A stretch of 56,828 nt of DNA from 40CM-2-70-7 sp035505915 (GTDB lineage: Bacteria; Gemmatimonadota; Gemmatimonadetes; Gemmatimonadales; GWC2-71-9): positions 1-56,828 of the forward strand of contig DATJQI010000072.1 in assembly GCA_035505915.1 (NCBI GenBank), in the 5' to 3' direction. Shown here one piece after another: positions 41,843 through 50,814 of the stretch (position 1 is its first letter; each line of letters opens with the position of its first letter). Made by a program: the position numbers and the translations under genes. The notes beneath the pieces were generated by a model, which saw nothing but the letters and a program-made list of their open reading frames with translations, was not told the DNA's origin and searched no databases.

Positions 41843-42822
41843 GCGCCGTCCAGGTCCGCGACCTCACCAAGAAGTTCGGGGACTTCACCGCGGTCGACGC
41901 CCTTCGCTTCGACGTCGAGGAGGGCGAGGTGTTCGGACTCCTCGGCCCCAACGGCGCCGGGAAGTCCACGCTGATCCGGATGCTCACCACCCTGGTCCGT
42001 CCCACCTCCGGATCGGCGGTGGTCGGGGGCTTCGACATCGTCACGCAGGCCAACGACGTGCGCCGAGTGATCGGCGTGATTCCGCAGGCGATGACGACCG
42101 ACACCGAGCTGTCCGCCAATGAGAACTTGCTGATCTTCGCCAAGCTGTACGGCGTCCCTAAAGAGCGCCGCGCCAGGCTCATCGCCGATCTCCTCGCCGC
42201 GGTCGAGCTGACCCAGTGGGCGGACAAGCCCGTGAAGAACTTCTCGGGCGGCATGCGGCGCCGCGTCGAGATCGCGCGGGGCCTGGTGCACGAGCCCCGG
42301 ATCCTCTTCCTGGACGAGCCCACCACCGGCCTCGACCCGGTCTCCCGCACGGGCGTGTGGGAGATGCTCCGGAAGATCAAGGCCGAGCACCACCTCACGG
42401 TGCTGTTGACCACGCACTACATGGACGAGGCTGACCAGCTCTGCGACCGCGTCGCCATCGTGGACCACGGCCACCTGATGGCCCTCGACTCCCCGCTCCG
42501 GCTGAAAGCCGCGCTCTCGGGCCGGAACACGGTGGACGTCGCGTTCCAGGGCGCCCCGGGGGACTGGCACGACCGGCTGGCCGCTCTCCCCGGAGCCACC
42601 ACCGTGTCCGGCGACGGGCAGGTCTTCCGGGTCGGCACCGGAGACGCTCCCGCGACGACCGGCGCGCTGCTCGCGGCCGCCCGGACCGCGGGCGTGACCG
42701 TCCAGTCACTGTCGATCGTGGGAACCACGCTGGACGACGTCTTCGTCCACTTCACCGGCCACGACCTCCGGGACGCGCTGCAGGAGCAGCCCGCCTCGGA
42801 GCGCCGGCCCATCAGGCGCTGA
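41839..42822 (+). CDS. ABC-2 exporter ATPase (YbhF/DrrA-like)
   Basis: 327 residues, GTG start overlapping the HlyD stop. Walker A GPNGAGKSTL, signature FSGGMRRR, Walker B ILFLDEPTTGLD and H-loop TTHYMDEA. The signature FSGGMRRRVEIARGLVHEPR and the C-terminal domain with TTLDDVFVHFTGHDLRD are typical of the DrrA/CcmA-type ATPases that power drug and antibiotic efflux. It pairs with the single ABC-2 permease that follows one base later. Confidence 0.93.
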   Translation: MSAVQVRDLTKKFGDFTAVDALRFDVEEGEVFGLLGPNGAGKSTLIRMLTTLVRPTSGSAVVGGFDIVTQANDVRRVIGVIPQAMTTDTELSANENLLIFAKLYGVPKERRARLIADLLAAVELTQWADKPVKNFSGGMRRRVEIARGLVHEPRILFLDEPTTGLDPVSRTGVWEMLRKIKAEHHLTVLLTTHYMDEADQLCDRVAIVDHGHLMALDSPLRLKAALSGRNTVDVAFQGAPGDWHDRLAALPGATTVSGDGQVFRVGTGDAPATTGALLAAARTAGVTVQSLSIVGTTLDDVFVHFTGHDLRDALQEQPASERRPIRR

Positions 42823-42823
42823 C

Positions 42824-43936
42824 ATGCGGCGCACCCTGGCGATCATCGAGCGGGAGATGCGGCGGTTCCGGCGGACCCCCGTGCTGATCGCGGTGTCGCT
42901 GGTCTTTCCGCTGGTGCAGCTCGTAGTCCTGGGATACGCCTTCGGCGGCAACGTGAAGCACCTGAAGCTCGCGGTGGTGGACCAGGATCAGGCCCTGCCC
43001 GCGGTGAAGCTCCGGGAGCTGGCGGGTGCCGTGGCGGCCAACGCCCGGACCTTCGAGACCATCCCCTTCGCCGACCGCGGCACCGCGCTCGACGCCCTCC
43101 GGAACGGCCACGTCAACGGCGTGCTCACCATCCCGCCGGGGTTCTCGCGCCGGGTGCTGTCGAAGGACGATCCGCGGGTCGCGCTCATCGAGGACAACAC
43201 CGACAACTTCGTCGCCGCGACGCTGTCGGCCACGCTGGCGGGAATGGTCACCGCGTACGACCAGCCGGCCGTGCTCCCGAAGGTTCCCCAATCCGCGACC
43301 CTCGACGTGGTGGAGCTCTACCCCTACGTCCCCTACATCCAGTACCTGCTGCCGGGCTCCATCGTCATGTCCATCTTCATGATGGTGATGATCGGGGGCG
43401 GGATCATCTTCATCGACGACAAAGCCCGGGGGCTCCACGAAGGCTACCTGGTCACTCCCATCACGCGCTTCGAGCTGATCGCGGGGTTCAACATTTCGGG
43501 CGCCATCAAGGCCGTGATGGCGGGGTCGGTCCTGATGATCCTGGGGGCGTTGATCGCCGGCATTCCCGATCCGTTCGAGCCCCTGCGCATGGTGCGGATG
43601 TTCACCGTCATCGTGGCCACTTCGGTGGCGCTGGTGAGCATGATGTTCCTCCTGATGGTGCGGATGTCCGACCCGCTCCTGCCGCGCGCCATCATCGGAG
43701 TCTTGAACACGCTGCTCTTCTTCCCCTCCGGCGCCGTCTACCCCCAGCAGGCGTTCCCGGCCTGGATGCGGGCCATCGCCGTGGCCGATCCCTTTACGTA
43801 CGCCGTCCATGCGCTCAAGAGCCTCGCGCTCAAGAATGTGGGGTTCGCCGCCATCGTCCCCGACCTGACGTATCTGTTCCTGTTCGCCGCCGTGACCATG
43901 ACCGCCGCCACCCTCCTCTTCAAACGGGAGCTGTGA
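42824..43936 (+). CDS. ABC-2 type permease (YbhS/YbhR-like)
   Basis: 370 residues. First helix at about 20-40 (LIAVSLVFPLVQLVVLGYAF), a large extracytoplasmic domain (about 45-180), then five helices starting YLLPGSIVMSIFMMVMIGGG, with the typical motif RGLHEGYLVTPITRFELIAGF and a LLFFPSGAVYPQQAFPAWM loop before the last helices. This matches ABC-2 permeases in YbhFSR-type exporters; here there is only one permease, so it probably works as a homodimer. The gene ends with a 4-bp overlap onto the regulator. Confidence 0.9.
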   Translation: MRRTLAIIEREMRRFRRTPVLIAVSLVFPLVQLVVLGYAFGGNVKHLKLAVVDQDQALPAVKLRELAGAVAANARTFETIPFADRGTALDALRNGHVNGVLTIPPGFSRRVLSKDDPRVALIEDNTDNFVAATLSATLAGMVTAYDQPAVLPKVPQSATLDVVELYPYVPYIQYLLPGSIVMSIFMMVMIGGGIIFIDDKARGLHEGYLVTPITRFELIAGFNISGAIKAVMAGSVLMILGALIAGIPDPFEPLRMVRMFTVIVATSVALVSMMFLLMVRMSDPLLPRAIIGVLNTLLFFPSGAVYPQQAFPAWMRAIAVADPFTYAVHALKSLALKNVGFAAIVPDLTYLFLFAAVTMTAATLLFKREL

Positions 43937-44583
43937 CCCGCGACGCGGCGACCCGCGACCGCCTGATCACGGCGGCGAGCCGCCTCTTCGGCAAAGAGGG
44001 CTACCGCCGGGTCACGGTGCGGGAGATCTGCCGCGAGGCGAAGGCCAACGTCGCGGCCGTCAACTACCATTTCGGCGACAAGCTCGGCCTCTATCGGGAA
44101 GTGGTGGACCAGGCCATCGCGGTGATCCGGAGCGGCGCGGCGGCCGCGCGAGAGGGCGGGGCGGGCCTCCCCGCCGAGGACCGCCTTCGCCACTACGTCC
44201 ACGCCTGGCTGACGCAGCTCCTCGGGGGCGCGGATACTCACGCCTGGATCCACGGCATCATGAGCCACGAGATGAGCGAGCCGACGCCGCAGGCGCCCCG
44301 GATCGGCCGCGAGGCGATCCGGCCCCGCATCGAGTACCTGAGCGCGATCATCGCGGAGATCCTCGAGTGTCCGGTCACCGACCCGAGGGTCCGGCGGGGG
44401 ACCATGGCGGTGCAGAGCCACTGCCTCTGGTACGGCCGGCTCCCCCGCATTCAGGCGTTCGCCCGCGCCGCGTTCCCCGACTGGCCGAACGAGCTGGCGG
44501 ACGGGCTGGCGCCGCTGGCCGACTACATCGCGGAGTTTTCCCTGGCGGGGATCCGGCTCCGGACTCCGACGGTCGGCGGCTGA
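43933..44583 (+). CDS. TetR-family regulator, CecR-like (DUF1956)
   Basis: 216 residues, GTG start overlapping the permease stop. The helix-turn-helix is in LITAASRLFGKEGYRRVTVR and EICREAKANVAAVNYHFGDK. The C-terminal part, with IHGIMSHEMSEPTPQA, resembles the DUF1956 ligand domain of CecR, which controls the ybhGFSR efflux genes in enteric bacteria. Its place at the end of this operon and the palindrome in the operon promoter point to autoregulation of export by an inducing drug. Confidence 0.9.
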   Translation: MTRDAATRDRLITAASRLFGKEGYRRVTVREICREAKANVAAVNYHFGDKLGLYREVVDQAIAVIRSGAAAAREGGAGLPAEDRLRHYVHAWLTQLLGGADTHAWIHGIMSHEMSEPTPQAPRIGREAIRPRIEYLSAIIAEILECPVTDPRVRRGTMAVQSHCLWYGRLPRIQAFARAAFPDWPNELADGLAPLADYIAEFSLAGIRLRTPTVGG

Positions 44584-44602
44584 CGGCTTCGGGAGGCTTC
44601 CC

Positions 44603-45100
44603 ATGCGGATCGCACTGATCGTGCCGGCGGTGTTGGTGGGGTTGGTGCTGCTCGTCACCCTGATCGGGTGGACCTTGCCCGTGAAGCACCGGGTCACCCG
44701 CGAAGCGGTGCTGACAGTCCCGGCCGAGACGTTGTTCGCGCTGATCGCCACGCCCCTGGATTTCCCCAAGTGGCGCACCGGCGTGAAGAGCGTCGAAATC
44801 CTTCCGTCGGTGGGCGGGTTGCCCAGCTGGGTGGAGCACTCGTCGGACGGCAACATCACGTTCGCGGTGACCCGGTCGGTCCCGGGCGTGGAGCTCGTCA
44901 CCACCATTGCCGACAAGCGCCTGCCTTTCGGCGGGTCCTGGACCTACGAGCTGATTCCGGCGGGGGCTCTGACCACGTTGCGGATCACCGAGGACGGCGA
45001 GGTCTACAACCCGATCTTCCGTTTCCTGTCCCGCTTCGTCTTCGGCTACGCCGCCACCATCGAGCGGTACCTGAAGGACGTTCAACGCCGGGCGGGGTGA
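44603..45100 (+). CDS. SRPBCC-family protein with N-terminal anchor
   Basis: 165 residues. One N-terminal membrane helix (IALIVPAVLVGLVLLVTLIG) is followed by an SRPBCC ligand-binding domain: VTREAVLTVPAETLFALIAT, FPKWRTGVKSVEILP, WTYELIPAGALTTLRITEDG and a C-terminal helix with YLKDVQRRAG. GGGAGG precedes the ATG. It may follow the TetR gene in the same transcript (19-bp gap). Its end overlaps the convergent PQQ dehydrogenase by 19 bp. Ligand unknown. Confidence 0.78.
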   Translation: MRIALIVPAVLVGLVLLVTLIGWTLPVKHRVTREAVLTVPAETLFALIATPLDFPKWRTGVKSVEILPSVGGLPSWVEHSSDGNITFAVTRSVPGVELVTTIADKRLPFGGSWTYELIPAGALTTLRITEDGEVYNPIFRFLSRFVFGYAATIERYLKDVQRRAG

Positions 45101-47349
45101 CGCCCGGTCCGCCAGAAGACGAACGCGGCGGTCTGGTGGCCGCCGGAAGCACAGGGCCCGTCGAATGAGCCGGTCCCCTCGAGCTGGGTCCCCTGGTTCC
45201 AGAGCTCCAGCTCGATCCTGAAGTTCGCGGCGCACTTCGCCTTCTGGGAGTAGTAGATGGGGAATGAGATCACCACCCCCCGCCCGGAACGCTCCGCCTG
45301 CACCGGCCCGGTGATTTCAACCGAGTCCATCCGTACGCCGGCCCTCACGGTGTCTCGATCGTCATCCAGCCGCACGTCCATCCCGAATTTGGCGTCGCCG
45401 ATGTGCATCTCGCCGGTCCAGGCTCCCCACAGGTCGCCCGCCGTCGTGTCCGGCGCCGGCGCGCCCCTCCCCGGAAGCGTATAGGCGACGACGTAGTCAC
45501 CCATCGTGGTGTGCAGGCGGTCGTGGCCTCCCGCCGCGACGACCACGTACTGTCTCCCGTCCGCGCGATAGGTCATCGGCAGAGCGTGGCCCCCCGCCGG
45601 GAGCGGCGCGCTCCACAGTTCGCGCCCCGTCTCCTCGTCGAAGGCTCTGAGGTGCTGGTCGAAGGTGCCGGCGATGAACACCAGCTTCCCGCCCGTGATC
45701 AGGGCGCCGCCGAGCTGGAAGGAGCCCCACGCTCCCGACCCGGGGATGCCCGCCATCTGCGGCATCGAGCCGAGCGGGACCTGCCATTTTACGGTGCCCG
45801 CGCTCAGGTCCAGGGCCGTCAGCGCCCCCCAGGGCGGCGGCGTGCAAACGCCCAGGACGTCCCGGCTCATCGCGTAGGGCGTGCCGGTCTGCCGGCCGTA
45901 CTCGAGGTCGGGGTGCGCCGCGATGGCGTCGTGCAGCGAGTCGCGGGGAATCAGCCGCACCACCATCGCCAGCCGGTTGGTGGGCGCGACGAGGACGCCG
46001 CGGGCCTCGTCGACCGAGACCCCGGACCAGTTCATCCCTCCGAGGTTTCCCGGCCAGATGATGGTGCCCTGGAGGGAGGGGGGCGTGAAGATGCCCTGGA
46101 ACCTGAGCGACGCGATCCGCGCCCGGCACGCGGCGCGCATCGAGTCCGTGACCCCGAACGCCTGGTCGGCGGACAGGCTCTCGGGCGCGAGCCGGAACGC
46201 CGGTGGCGGGAAGGGCTGAGTCGGCGACGCCGTTTCCCCGGGGACATCGCTCGCCGGGACCGGCCGCTCCTCCACCGGCACGAGCGGCGTGCCGTCGCGG
46301 CGGTCGAGGATGAACAGGTGACCCATCTTCGTCGCTACCGCCACGGCGGGGACGTCGTGACCGCCGCGGTGCAGCGTGAACAGGACCGGCTGCGCGGGCA
46401 CGTCGTAGTCCCAGAGGTCGTGGTGCACCACCTGGAAGGCCCAGACCAGAGCGCCCGTCGACGCCCGGAGCGCGACGACCGAGTTCGCGTAGCGATCGTC
46501 GCCGAGGCGTTCGCCGCCGTAGAAGTCCGGGGACGCGCTGCCGACGGGCACGTACACGAGGTCCAGGGCCGGATCCGCGGAGAAGATGCTCCAGGCGTTG
46601 GCGGCGCCGGTGTCGTGCGCCTTGGGGCCGGTCCACGTGTCGTACCCGGGTTGGGCGGGAGAGCGCGGGATGGGGTCGAAGCTCCAGAGCAGCGCCCCGG
46701 TCCGGACGCTGAACGCGCGGATCACTCCCTCCGGCGCGTCGGTGCGGTGGTTGTCGGGCACCGCGGATCCCACGATGACCTTGTCGCCGACGACGATCGG
46801 CGGCGACGTGACGCCGTACTCCCAGTGGTACGCCGGGGGGTGCTTCAGGCCGACGGTCAGATCGACCGTGCCCCCGGAGCCGAAATCCGCGCAGGGCACC
46901 CCGGTCTTCGCGTCGAGCGCGATCAAGCGGGCGTCCACCGTGGCGACGAAGACGCGCTGGCCGCCGGCCCACACCGCCACGCCGCGATTCGCGAAATCAC
47001 CGTAGTCGTCGTACCCGTACCGCACCGGCCCCTCGAACTTCCACTTCCGGGCACCGGTCGCCGGATCGAGCGCGAGGACGCTCCCCAGGGGCGTCGAGAC
47101 GTACAGGGTCCCGTCCACCAGGATCGGCGTCGCCTCGAAGCGGCCGCGGTCGGTGAGGTAGTCGCCGGTCCGGACGATCCACGCGGGCCGGAGTCCGGCG
47201 ACAGTGGTCCGGTCGATCTCCCGGAGCGGCGAGAAGCGCGTGCCTCCGGCGTCGCCGCCGTATGCGGGCCAGGCGGTCGGAGCCGGAGTCTGCCCCAGAG
47301 CGGGGGCGACGAGTGCCAGGGAGAGGAGAATGCCGGCGCGGACGCTCAT
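45082..47349 (-). CDS. PQQ-dependent dehydrogenase (quinoprotein glucose/alcohol dehydrogenase type)
   Basis: 755 residues from an ATG that overlaps the queF stop (ATGA). A signal peptide (VRAGILLSLALVAPALGQ) targets it to the periplasm. The body is a PQQ propeller with recurring strands, starting WPAYGGDAGGTRFSPLREID and including VGSAVPDNHRTDAPEGVIRA and WDYDVPAQPVLFTL, where the family binds quinone and calcium. A C-terminal extension (about 660-755) adds a beta-sheet module with FRIELELWNQG and PCASGGHQTAAFVFW. The substrate class, sugar or alcohol, cannot be told. Its coupling to a queuosine gene is unexpected. Confidence 0.85.
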   Translation of the reverse strand: MSVRAGILLSLALVAPALGQTPAPTAWPAYGGDAGGTRFSPLREIDRTTVAGLRPAWIVRTGDYLTDRGRFEATPILVDGTLYVSTPLGSVLALDPATGARKWKFEGPVRYGYDDYGDFANRGVAVWAGGQRVFVATVDARLIALDAKTGVPCADFGSGGTVDLTVGLKHPPAYHWEYGVTSPPIVVGDKVIVGSAVPDNHRTDAPEGVIRAFSVRTGALLWSFDPIPRSPAQPGYDTWTGPKAHDTGAANAWSIFSADPALDLVYVPVGSASPDFYGGERLGDDRYANSVVALRASTGALVWAFQVVHHDLWDYDVPAQPVLFTLHRGGHDVPAVAVATKMGHLFILDRRDGTPLVPVEERPVPASDVPGETASPTQPFPPPAFRLAPESLSADQAFGVTDSMRAACRARIASLRFQGIFTPPSLQGTIIWPGNLGGMNWSGVSVDEARGVLVAPTNRLAMVVRLIPRDSLHDAIAAHPDLEYGRQTGTPYAMSRDVLGVCTPPPWGALTALDLSAGTVKWQVPLGSMPQMAGIPGSGAWGSFQLGGALITGGKLVFIAGTFDQHLRAFDEETGRELWSAPLPAGGHALPMTYRADGRQYVVVAAGGHDRLHTTMGDYVVAYTLPGRGAPAPDTTAGDLWGAWTGEMHIGDAKFGMDVRLDDDRDTVRAGVRMDSVEITGPVQAERSGRGVVISFPIYYSQKAKCAANFRIELELWNQGTQLEGTGSFDGPCASGGHQTAAFVFWRTGRHPARR

Positions 47350-47744
47350 CGGGTGCCCCGTTCCGCCCGGGCCATCAACGCGATGCCGCCGCGGACGCTC
47401 TGGTAGACCTCGACGCGCAGCCGGCGGGGAGCCACGGCATACATCACGTCGTCCGCGATGCGCGCGGCCAGGCTCTCGCAGAAGCTTCCCACGTCCCGGA
47501 AGCTCCACAGGTAGTACTTCACCGCCTTCGACTCGAGGCAGCGCTCGTTGGGCACGTAGGTGATGGTCACCGTGCCGAAATCCGGCTGGCCCGTCTTGGG
47601 ACAGATGGACGTGAACTCCTGCGCGGCCAGGGTCACTTCCTGCACGTCGGGCGCCGGAAACGCCTCGGCGCGCAGCACCTCCCGCGCCTCGTCGGGATTC
47701 CGGGGGCGGGGCAAGGGGCCTTGAGCGGGGAGCTTTTCGGGCAT
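47346..47744 (-). CDS. queF: NADPH-dependent 7-cyano-7-deazaguanine reductase
   Basis: 132 residues, the short one-domain type. EFTSICPKTGQPDFG holds the catalytic Cys48 and Asp55, and CLESKAVKYYLWSFRD carries the ES-K-Y motif of the family. It reduces preQ0 to preQ1, the last free-base step before insertion into tRNA for queuosine. It lies divergent to queC with a 48-bp gap. The stop overlaps the PQQ dehydrogenase start. Confidence 0.95.
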   Translation of the reverse strand: MPEKLPAQGPLPRPRNPDEAREVLRAEAFPAPDVQEVTLAAQEFTSICPKTGQPDFGTVTITYVPNERCLESKAVKYYLWSFRDVGSFCESLAARIADDVMYAVAPRRLRVEVYQSVRGGIALMARAERGTR

Positions 47745-47792
47745 CTATGCCTCCGGGACGAAATCGAACCGCCGATGCGATATTCCTCAACC

Positions 47793-48470
47793 ATGCCCAG
47801 AGCCGTCGTGCTGCTGTCCGGGGGGATGGATTCTACCACCACCCTCGCCATCGCGGTGAGCCGCGGGTTCGAGTGCCTGGCGCTCTCGTTCGCGTACGGC
47901 CAGCGGCACGCCGTGGAGCTGGAGGCGGCCCGGGCGGTGGCGAAGCACCATGGAGTCCGCCAGGAAACCGTCACCATCGACCTCCGGTCCCTGGGGGGCT
48001 CGGCCCTCACCGCCGACATTCCGGTCCCCAAGGATCGCCCCCTGGCCGAGATGGGCAAGGAGATCCCCATCACGTACGTGCCGGCCCGCAACACCATCTT
48101 CCTCTCCTTCGCCCTGGGATGGGCGGAGGTGACCGGCGCGCGGGACATTTTCCTCGGCGTGAACGCCCTCGACTATTCGGGTTACCCAGACTGCCGGCCG
48201 GAATACATCGCGGCCTTCGAGCGGATGGCGAACCTGGCCACCAAGGCCGGGGTGGAGGGTGCCCGGTTCACCATTCACACGCCGCTCATTGCGATGACCA
48301 AGAAGGAGATCATCGCCGCGGGCCTCGCGCTGGGCGTCGACTACGGCCGGACCGTGAGCTGTTACGACCCCGCGCCCGGACCGCTCGCCTGCGGGCGGTG
48401 CGACGCCTGCCGCCTCCGGCTCGGCGCGTTCGCCGGGCTCGGGAAGAAGGACCCGGCGGCGTACCGATGA
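47793..48470 (+). CDS. queC: 7-cyano-7-deazaguanine synthase
   Basis: 225 residues. The PP-loop ATPase motif is LLSGGMDSTT near the N-terminus, the central block is IFLGVNALDYSGYPDCRPEY, and the zinc-binding cysteines are in SCYDPAPGPLACGRCDACR. The enzyme turns 7-carboxy-7-deazaguanine and ammonia into preQ0 at the cost of ATP. A TATTCC element lies 6 nt before the ATG, so the mRNA may be leaderless. The stop overlaps queE (ATGA). Confidence 0.96.
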   Translation: MPRAVVLLSGGMDSTTTLAIAVSRGFECLALSFAYGQRHAVELEAARAVAKHHGVRQETVTIDLRSLGGSALTADIPVPKDRPLAEMGKEIPITYVPARNTIFLSFALGWAEVTGARDIFLGVNALDYSGYPDCRPEYIAAFERMANLATKAGVEGARFTIHTPLIAMTKKEIIAAGLALGVDYGRTVSCYDPAPGPLACGRCDACRLRLGAFAGLGKKDPAAYR

Positions 48471-49099
48471 GCTATGCCGTGAAGGAGATCTACTACACGC
48501 TGCAGGGGGAAGGCGCCAACGCGGGGCGGCCGGCGGTCTTCCTGCGCTTCGCGGGATGCAACCTCTGGACCGGACGCGAGAAGGACCGCGAGAGCGCGGT
48601 GTGCCGATTCTGCGACACGCAGTTCGTCGGCACCGACGGTCCCGGCGGCGGCTCTTTCGACACCCCGGACGCCCTGGCCCAGGCCGTGACCTCGGCGTGG
48701 AAGGGAGAGGCGACGTCGAAGCTCGTGGTTTGCACCGGCGGCGAGCCGCTCCTCCAGCTCGACGAGGCCGCCATCGAGGCGTTCCACCGGGCCCGGTTCG
48801 CCGTCGCGGTGGAGACCAACGGCACGCAGCCGGTGCCCCGGGGCATCGACTGGCTCTGCGTCAGTCCGAAGGCCGAGGCGCCGCTCGAGGTGACCAAGGG
48901 GGACGAGCTGAAGCTGGTGTATCCGCAGGAGGGCGGCGACCCCGCCCGGTACGAGAACCTCGCCTTCACCCACTTCTACCTGCAGCCGATGGACGGCCCC
49001 GACCGGGAGCGCAACACCGAGCTGGCCGTCGCGTATTGTCTGGCGCATCCGCGGTGGCGCTTGAGCCTGCAGACTCACAAGTATCTGGGGATACCCTGA
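48467..49099 (+). CDS. queE: 7-carboxy-7-deazaguanine synthase (radical SAM)
   Basis: 210 residues. The substrate-binding start YYTLQGEGANAGRPAVFLRF is followed by a CX14CX2C cluster motif (Cys31, Cys46, Cys49), the long-spaced form of the radical-SAM cysteine motif known in several QueE proteins, then VVCTGGEPLLQ and VAVETNGT. It contracts the ring of 6-carboxytetrahydropterin using SAM. Overlaps queC by 4 bp and is followed closely by queD. Confidence 0.95.
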   Translation: MSYAVKEIYYTLQGEGANAGRPAVFLRFAGCNLWTGREKDRESAVCRFCDTQFVGTDGPGGGSFDTPDALAQAVTSAWKGEATSKLVVCTGGEPLLQLDEAAIEAFHRARFAVAVETNGTQPVPRGIDWLCVSPKAEAPLEVTKGDELKLVYPQEGGDPARYENLAFTHFYLQPMDGPDRERNTELAVAYCLAHPRWRLSLQTHKYLGIP

Positions 49100-49101
49100 G
49101 C

Positions 49102-49464
49102 GTGGAGATCTTCAAGGAGTTCACCTTCGAGGCGGCGCACCATCTGCCTCACGTCCCGCCCGGGCATCCCTGCGCCCGCGTGCACGGACACTCGTTCACG
49201 TTGCGGGTGTCGGTGCGGGGGCCCATCGCCCCGAAGGCGGGGTGGGTGGTGGACTTCGCCGACATCATCGCGGCCGCGGCCCCGGTGGTCGCCGAGCTCG
49301 ATCACCACGACCTGAACGGCATTGCCGGCCTCGAGAACCCCACCACGGAGCTCCTGGCCCGGTGGATCTGGAAGCGTTTGAAACCGGGTCTCCCCGGCCT
49401 GTCGCGAATCGAAATTCGGGAAACGGCGACGACGGGGTGCGTGTATGACGGAGCTGACGGCTGA
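49102..49464 (+). CDS. queD: 6-carboxytetrahydropterin synthase
   Basis: 120 residues from GTG 49102, 2 nt after the queE stop. FEAAHHLPHVPPGHPCARVHGHSF holds zinc ligands (one of the N-terminal His pair, then His28 and His30) and the catalytic Cys24; the quoted motif is within residues 9-32. WVVDFADI and LDHHDLN complete the pattern. It converts dihydroneopterin triphosphate to the pterin used by QueE. With queC, queE and queF it completes preQ1 synthesis from GTP except for the FolE step. Confidence 0.93.
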   Translation: MEIFKEFTFEAAHHLPHVPPGHPCARVHGHSFTLRVSVRGPIAPKAGWVVDFADIIAAAAPVVAELDHHDLNGIAGLENPTTELLARWIWKRLKPGLPGLSRIEIRETATTGCVYDGADG

Positions 49465-49468
49465 CGGC

Positions 49469-49975
49469 CTAAGTCGCGGGCTTGGCGGTCGCCATCTCGG
49501 TCAGCGGGACCGTGCCGACGGCGGTGTTCCGGCCGGTGACGATGCGGCGATGGTAGTCGACCTGGCCGACGTGATACGTCAGGTGAGTGACGAGATGCAG
49601 TAGCGCGTCGCCGATGGTCAGCTGCTGCCCGCCGATGGGCGCCGGGTACGGCCGGCCCAGATCGGCTTCGCTGATCCGCCCCAATCCGAGCTGCAGGGCC
49701 GCGAGCGCGGCGTCGATTTCCCGAAGGACTTCCGCCCGCGGAACCCCCTTCCGGCTGAACTCCGCGTCCCGGTTCCGGACGTATCCCGAGCCCCCGAGCA
49801 GCGTACCGATGAAGTACTGGACGTTCCCGGCCAGATGCAGCGCCAGGTTGCCGCCCGGGTTGGTGACTCCGGCCGGGCAGGTCCACAGGTCCGCTTCGTC
49901 CGGGTAGGCGGCGACTTCGCGCTTCAGGGACTTGAGGTCGCGGGCGAACGCGGCGGCGATCCAGGTGACTTGCAT
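49469..49975 (-). CDS. DinB/DUF1572-like four-helix metal-binding protein
   Basis: 168 residues of helical type. His47 (NLALHLAGNVQYF), with His131 and His135 (LLHLVTHLTYHVGQVDYHR region), form the usual three-histidine metal site of the DinB superfamily. The family includes thiol transferases and many proteins of unknown function. A TAGGTT element lies 6 nt before the ATG, as with several other genes here, which hints at a leaderless transcript. Convergent to queD. Confidence 0.82.
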   Translation of the reverse strand: MQVTWIAAAFARDLKSLKREVAAYPDEADLWTCPAGVTNPGGNLALHLAGNVQYFIGTLLGGSGYVRNRDAEFSRKGVPRAEVLREIDAALAALQLGLGRISEADLGRPYPAPIGGQQLTIGDALLHLVTHLTYHVGQVDYHRRIVTGRNTAVGTVPLTEMATAKPAT

Positions 49976-49990
49976 GGCGCTAACCTACCA

Positions 49991-50758
49991 CTACCGGCGG
50001 AGCGCCTCCAGGTCCTTCTGGAGCGTCACCAGATCGAACCGGTTGGGCGCCTGATCCGACACCTTGTTGATCCAGTCCTTGGACAGGACCGCGTAGGCTT
50101 CGTCGCAGTAGGCGTCCCAGAAGGTCCAGGTCATCCGCTTCAGCACCCCCCAGGTCACGCAGATCAGCCCTCGCTCGTCGTACGCCACCACCGGCACCGC
50201 GTGGCCTCCCCACGACCCGGGCGCGCCGGCGCCGGTCGGCCCCCCGGGTGGCACGGTCCAGACCACCTGACGCTGGGCCGTCTGCGGGAGCGCGAGGCCG
50301 ATGTAGCAATTGCCGAACAGGAGTACCGCGTCCTTCACCTGCAAGTGGTTCCTGGGCTCGAGGGCCACGTAAGCCAGGATCCGGTGGGACGCGATGCCGT
50401 GGTGGCGCCAGTAGTTCAGGACGTCGAGCTCGACGGCGCCGTTGTCGTTGGCTCCGGTCCGGGGATCGTATCCGGTGATCGCGGAGTAGGCCGCGATGAT
50501 CGCCTTGTCGGCCGGCACCGCAGCGCGGCCGGCGTAGGTGGTCCACTGCTCGATCATGTGGCCCGCCGCGGCGCAGGTGCAGTCGCCGATGCGGTCGTTG
50601 GCCATCATCGGCCAGTCGCGGATCCGGGCGGCCCAGTTCTCGGAGGCCGGCGGGGGCGGCAGCGTGTCACCGCGGAAATAAGTCGTGAAGAGGAACGTGC
50701 GGGGGTCGTGGCGGGGCGCCTGCTTCCCCAGCTTCATCCGGGTCTGATCGGTGCGCAT
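49991..50758 (-). CDS. Papain-fold candidate protein of unknown function
   Basis: 255 residues from an ATG with GGAGG 5 nt upstream. NDRIGDCTCAAAGHMIEQW (Cys60, Cys62) followed much later by SWGGHAVPVVAYDERGLICV (His186) and VTWG has the order Cys-helix, His-strand, Trp of papain-like and C39-like peptidases. There is no signal peptide. I do not recognise a named family, and activity is not certain. It lies divergent to a secreted membrane protein across a gap with repeated TGCCGCAAA sites. Confidence 0.6.
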   Translation of the reverse strand: MRTDQTRMKLGKQAPRHDPRTFLFTTYFRGDTLPPPPASENWAARIRDWPMMANDRIGDCTCAAAGHMIEQWTTYAGRAAVPADKAIIAAYSAITGYDPRTGANDNGAVELDVLNYWRHHGIASHRILAYVALEPRNHLQVKDAVLLFGNCYIGLALPQTAQRQVVWTVPPGGPTGAGAPGSWGGHAVPVVAYDERGLICVTWGVLKRMTWTFWDAYCDEAYAVLSKDWINKVSDQAPNRFDLVTLQKDLEALRR

Positions 50759-50814
50759 GGAAGCCTCCGGGTTGTCGCGAAACCTCCTCCCGCCGGACCG
50801 CCGTTCCAGGCCGC

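Noticed and set aside
47745..47792. PreQ1 riboswitch before queC or queF
   Set aside because: Only 48 bp separate the divergent starts and I see no preQ1 aptamer stem with its A-rich tail.
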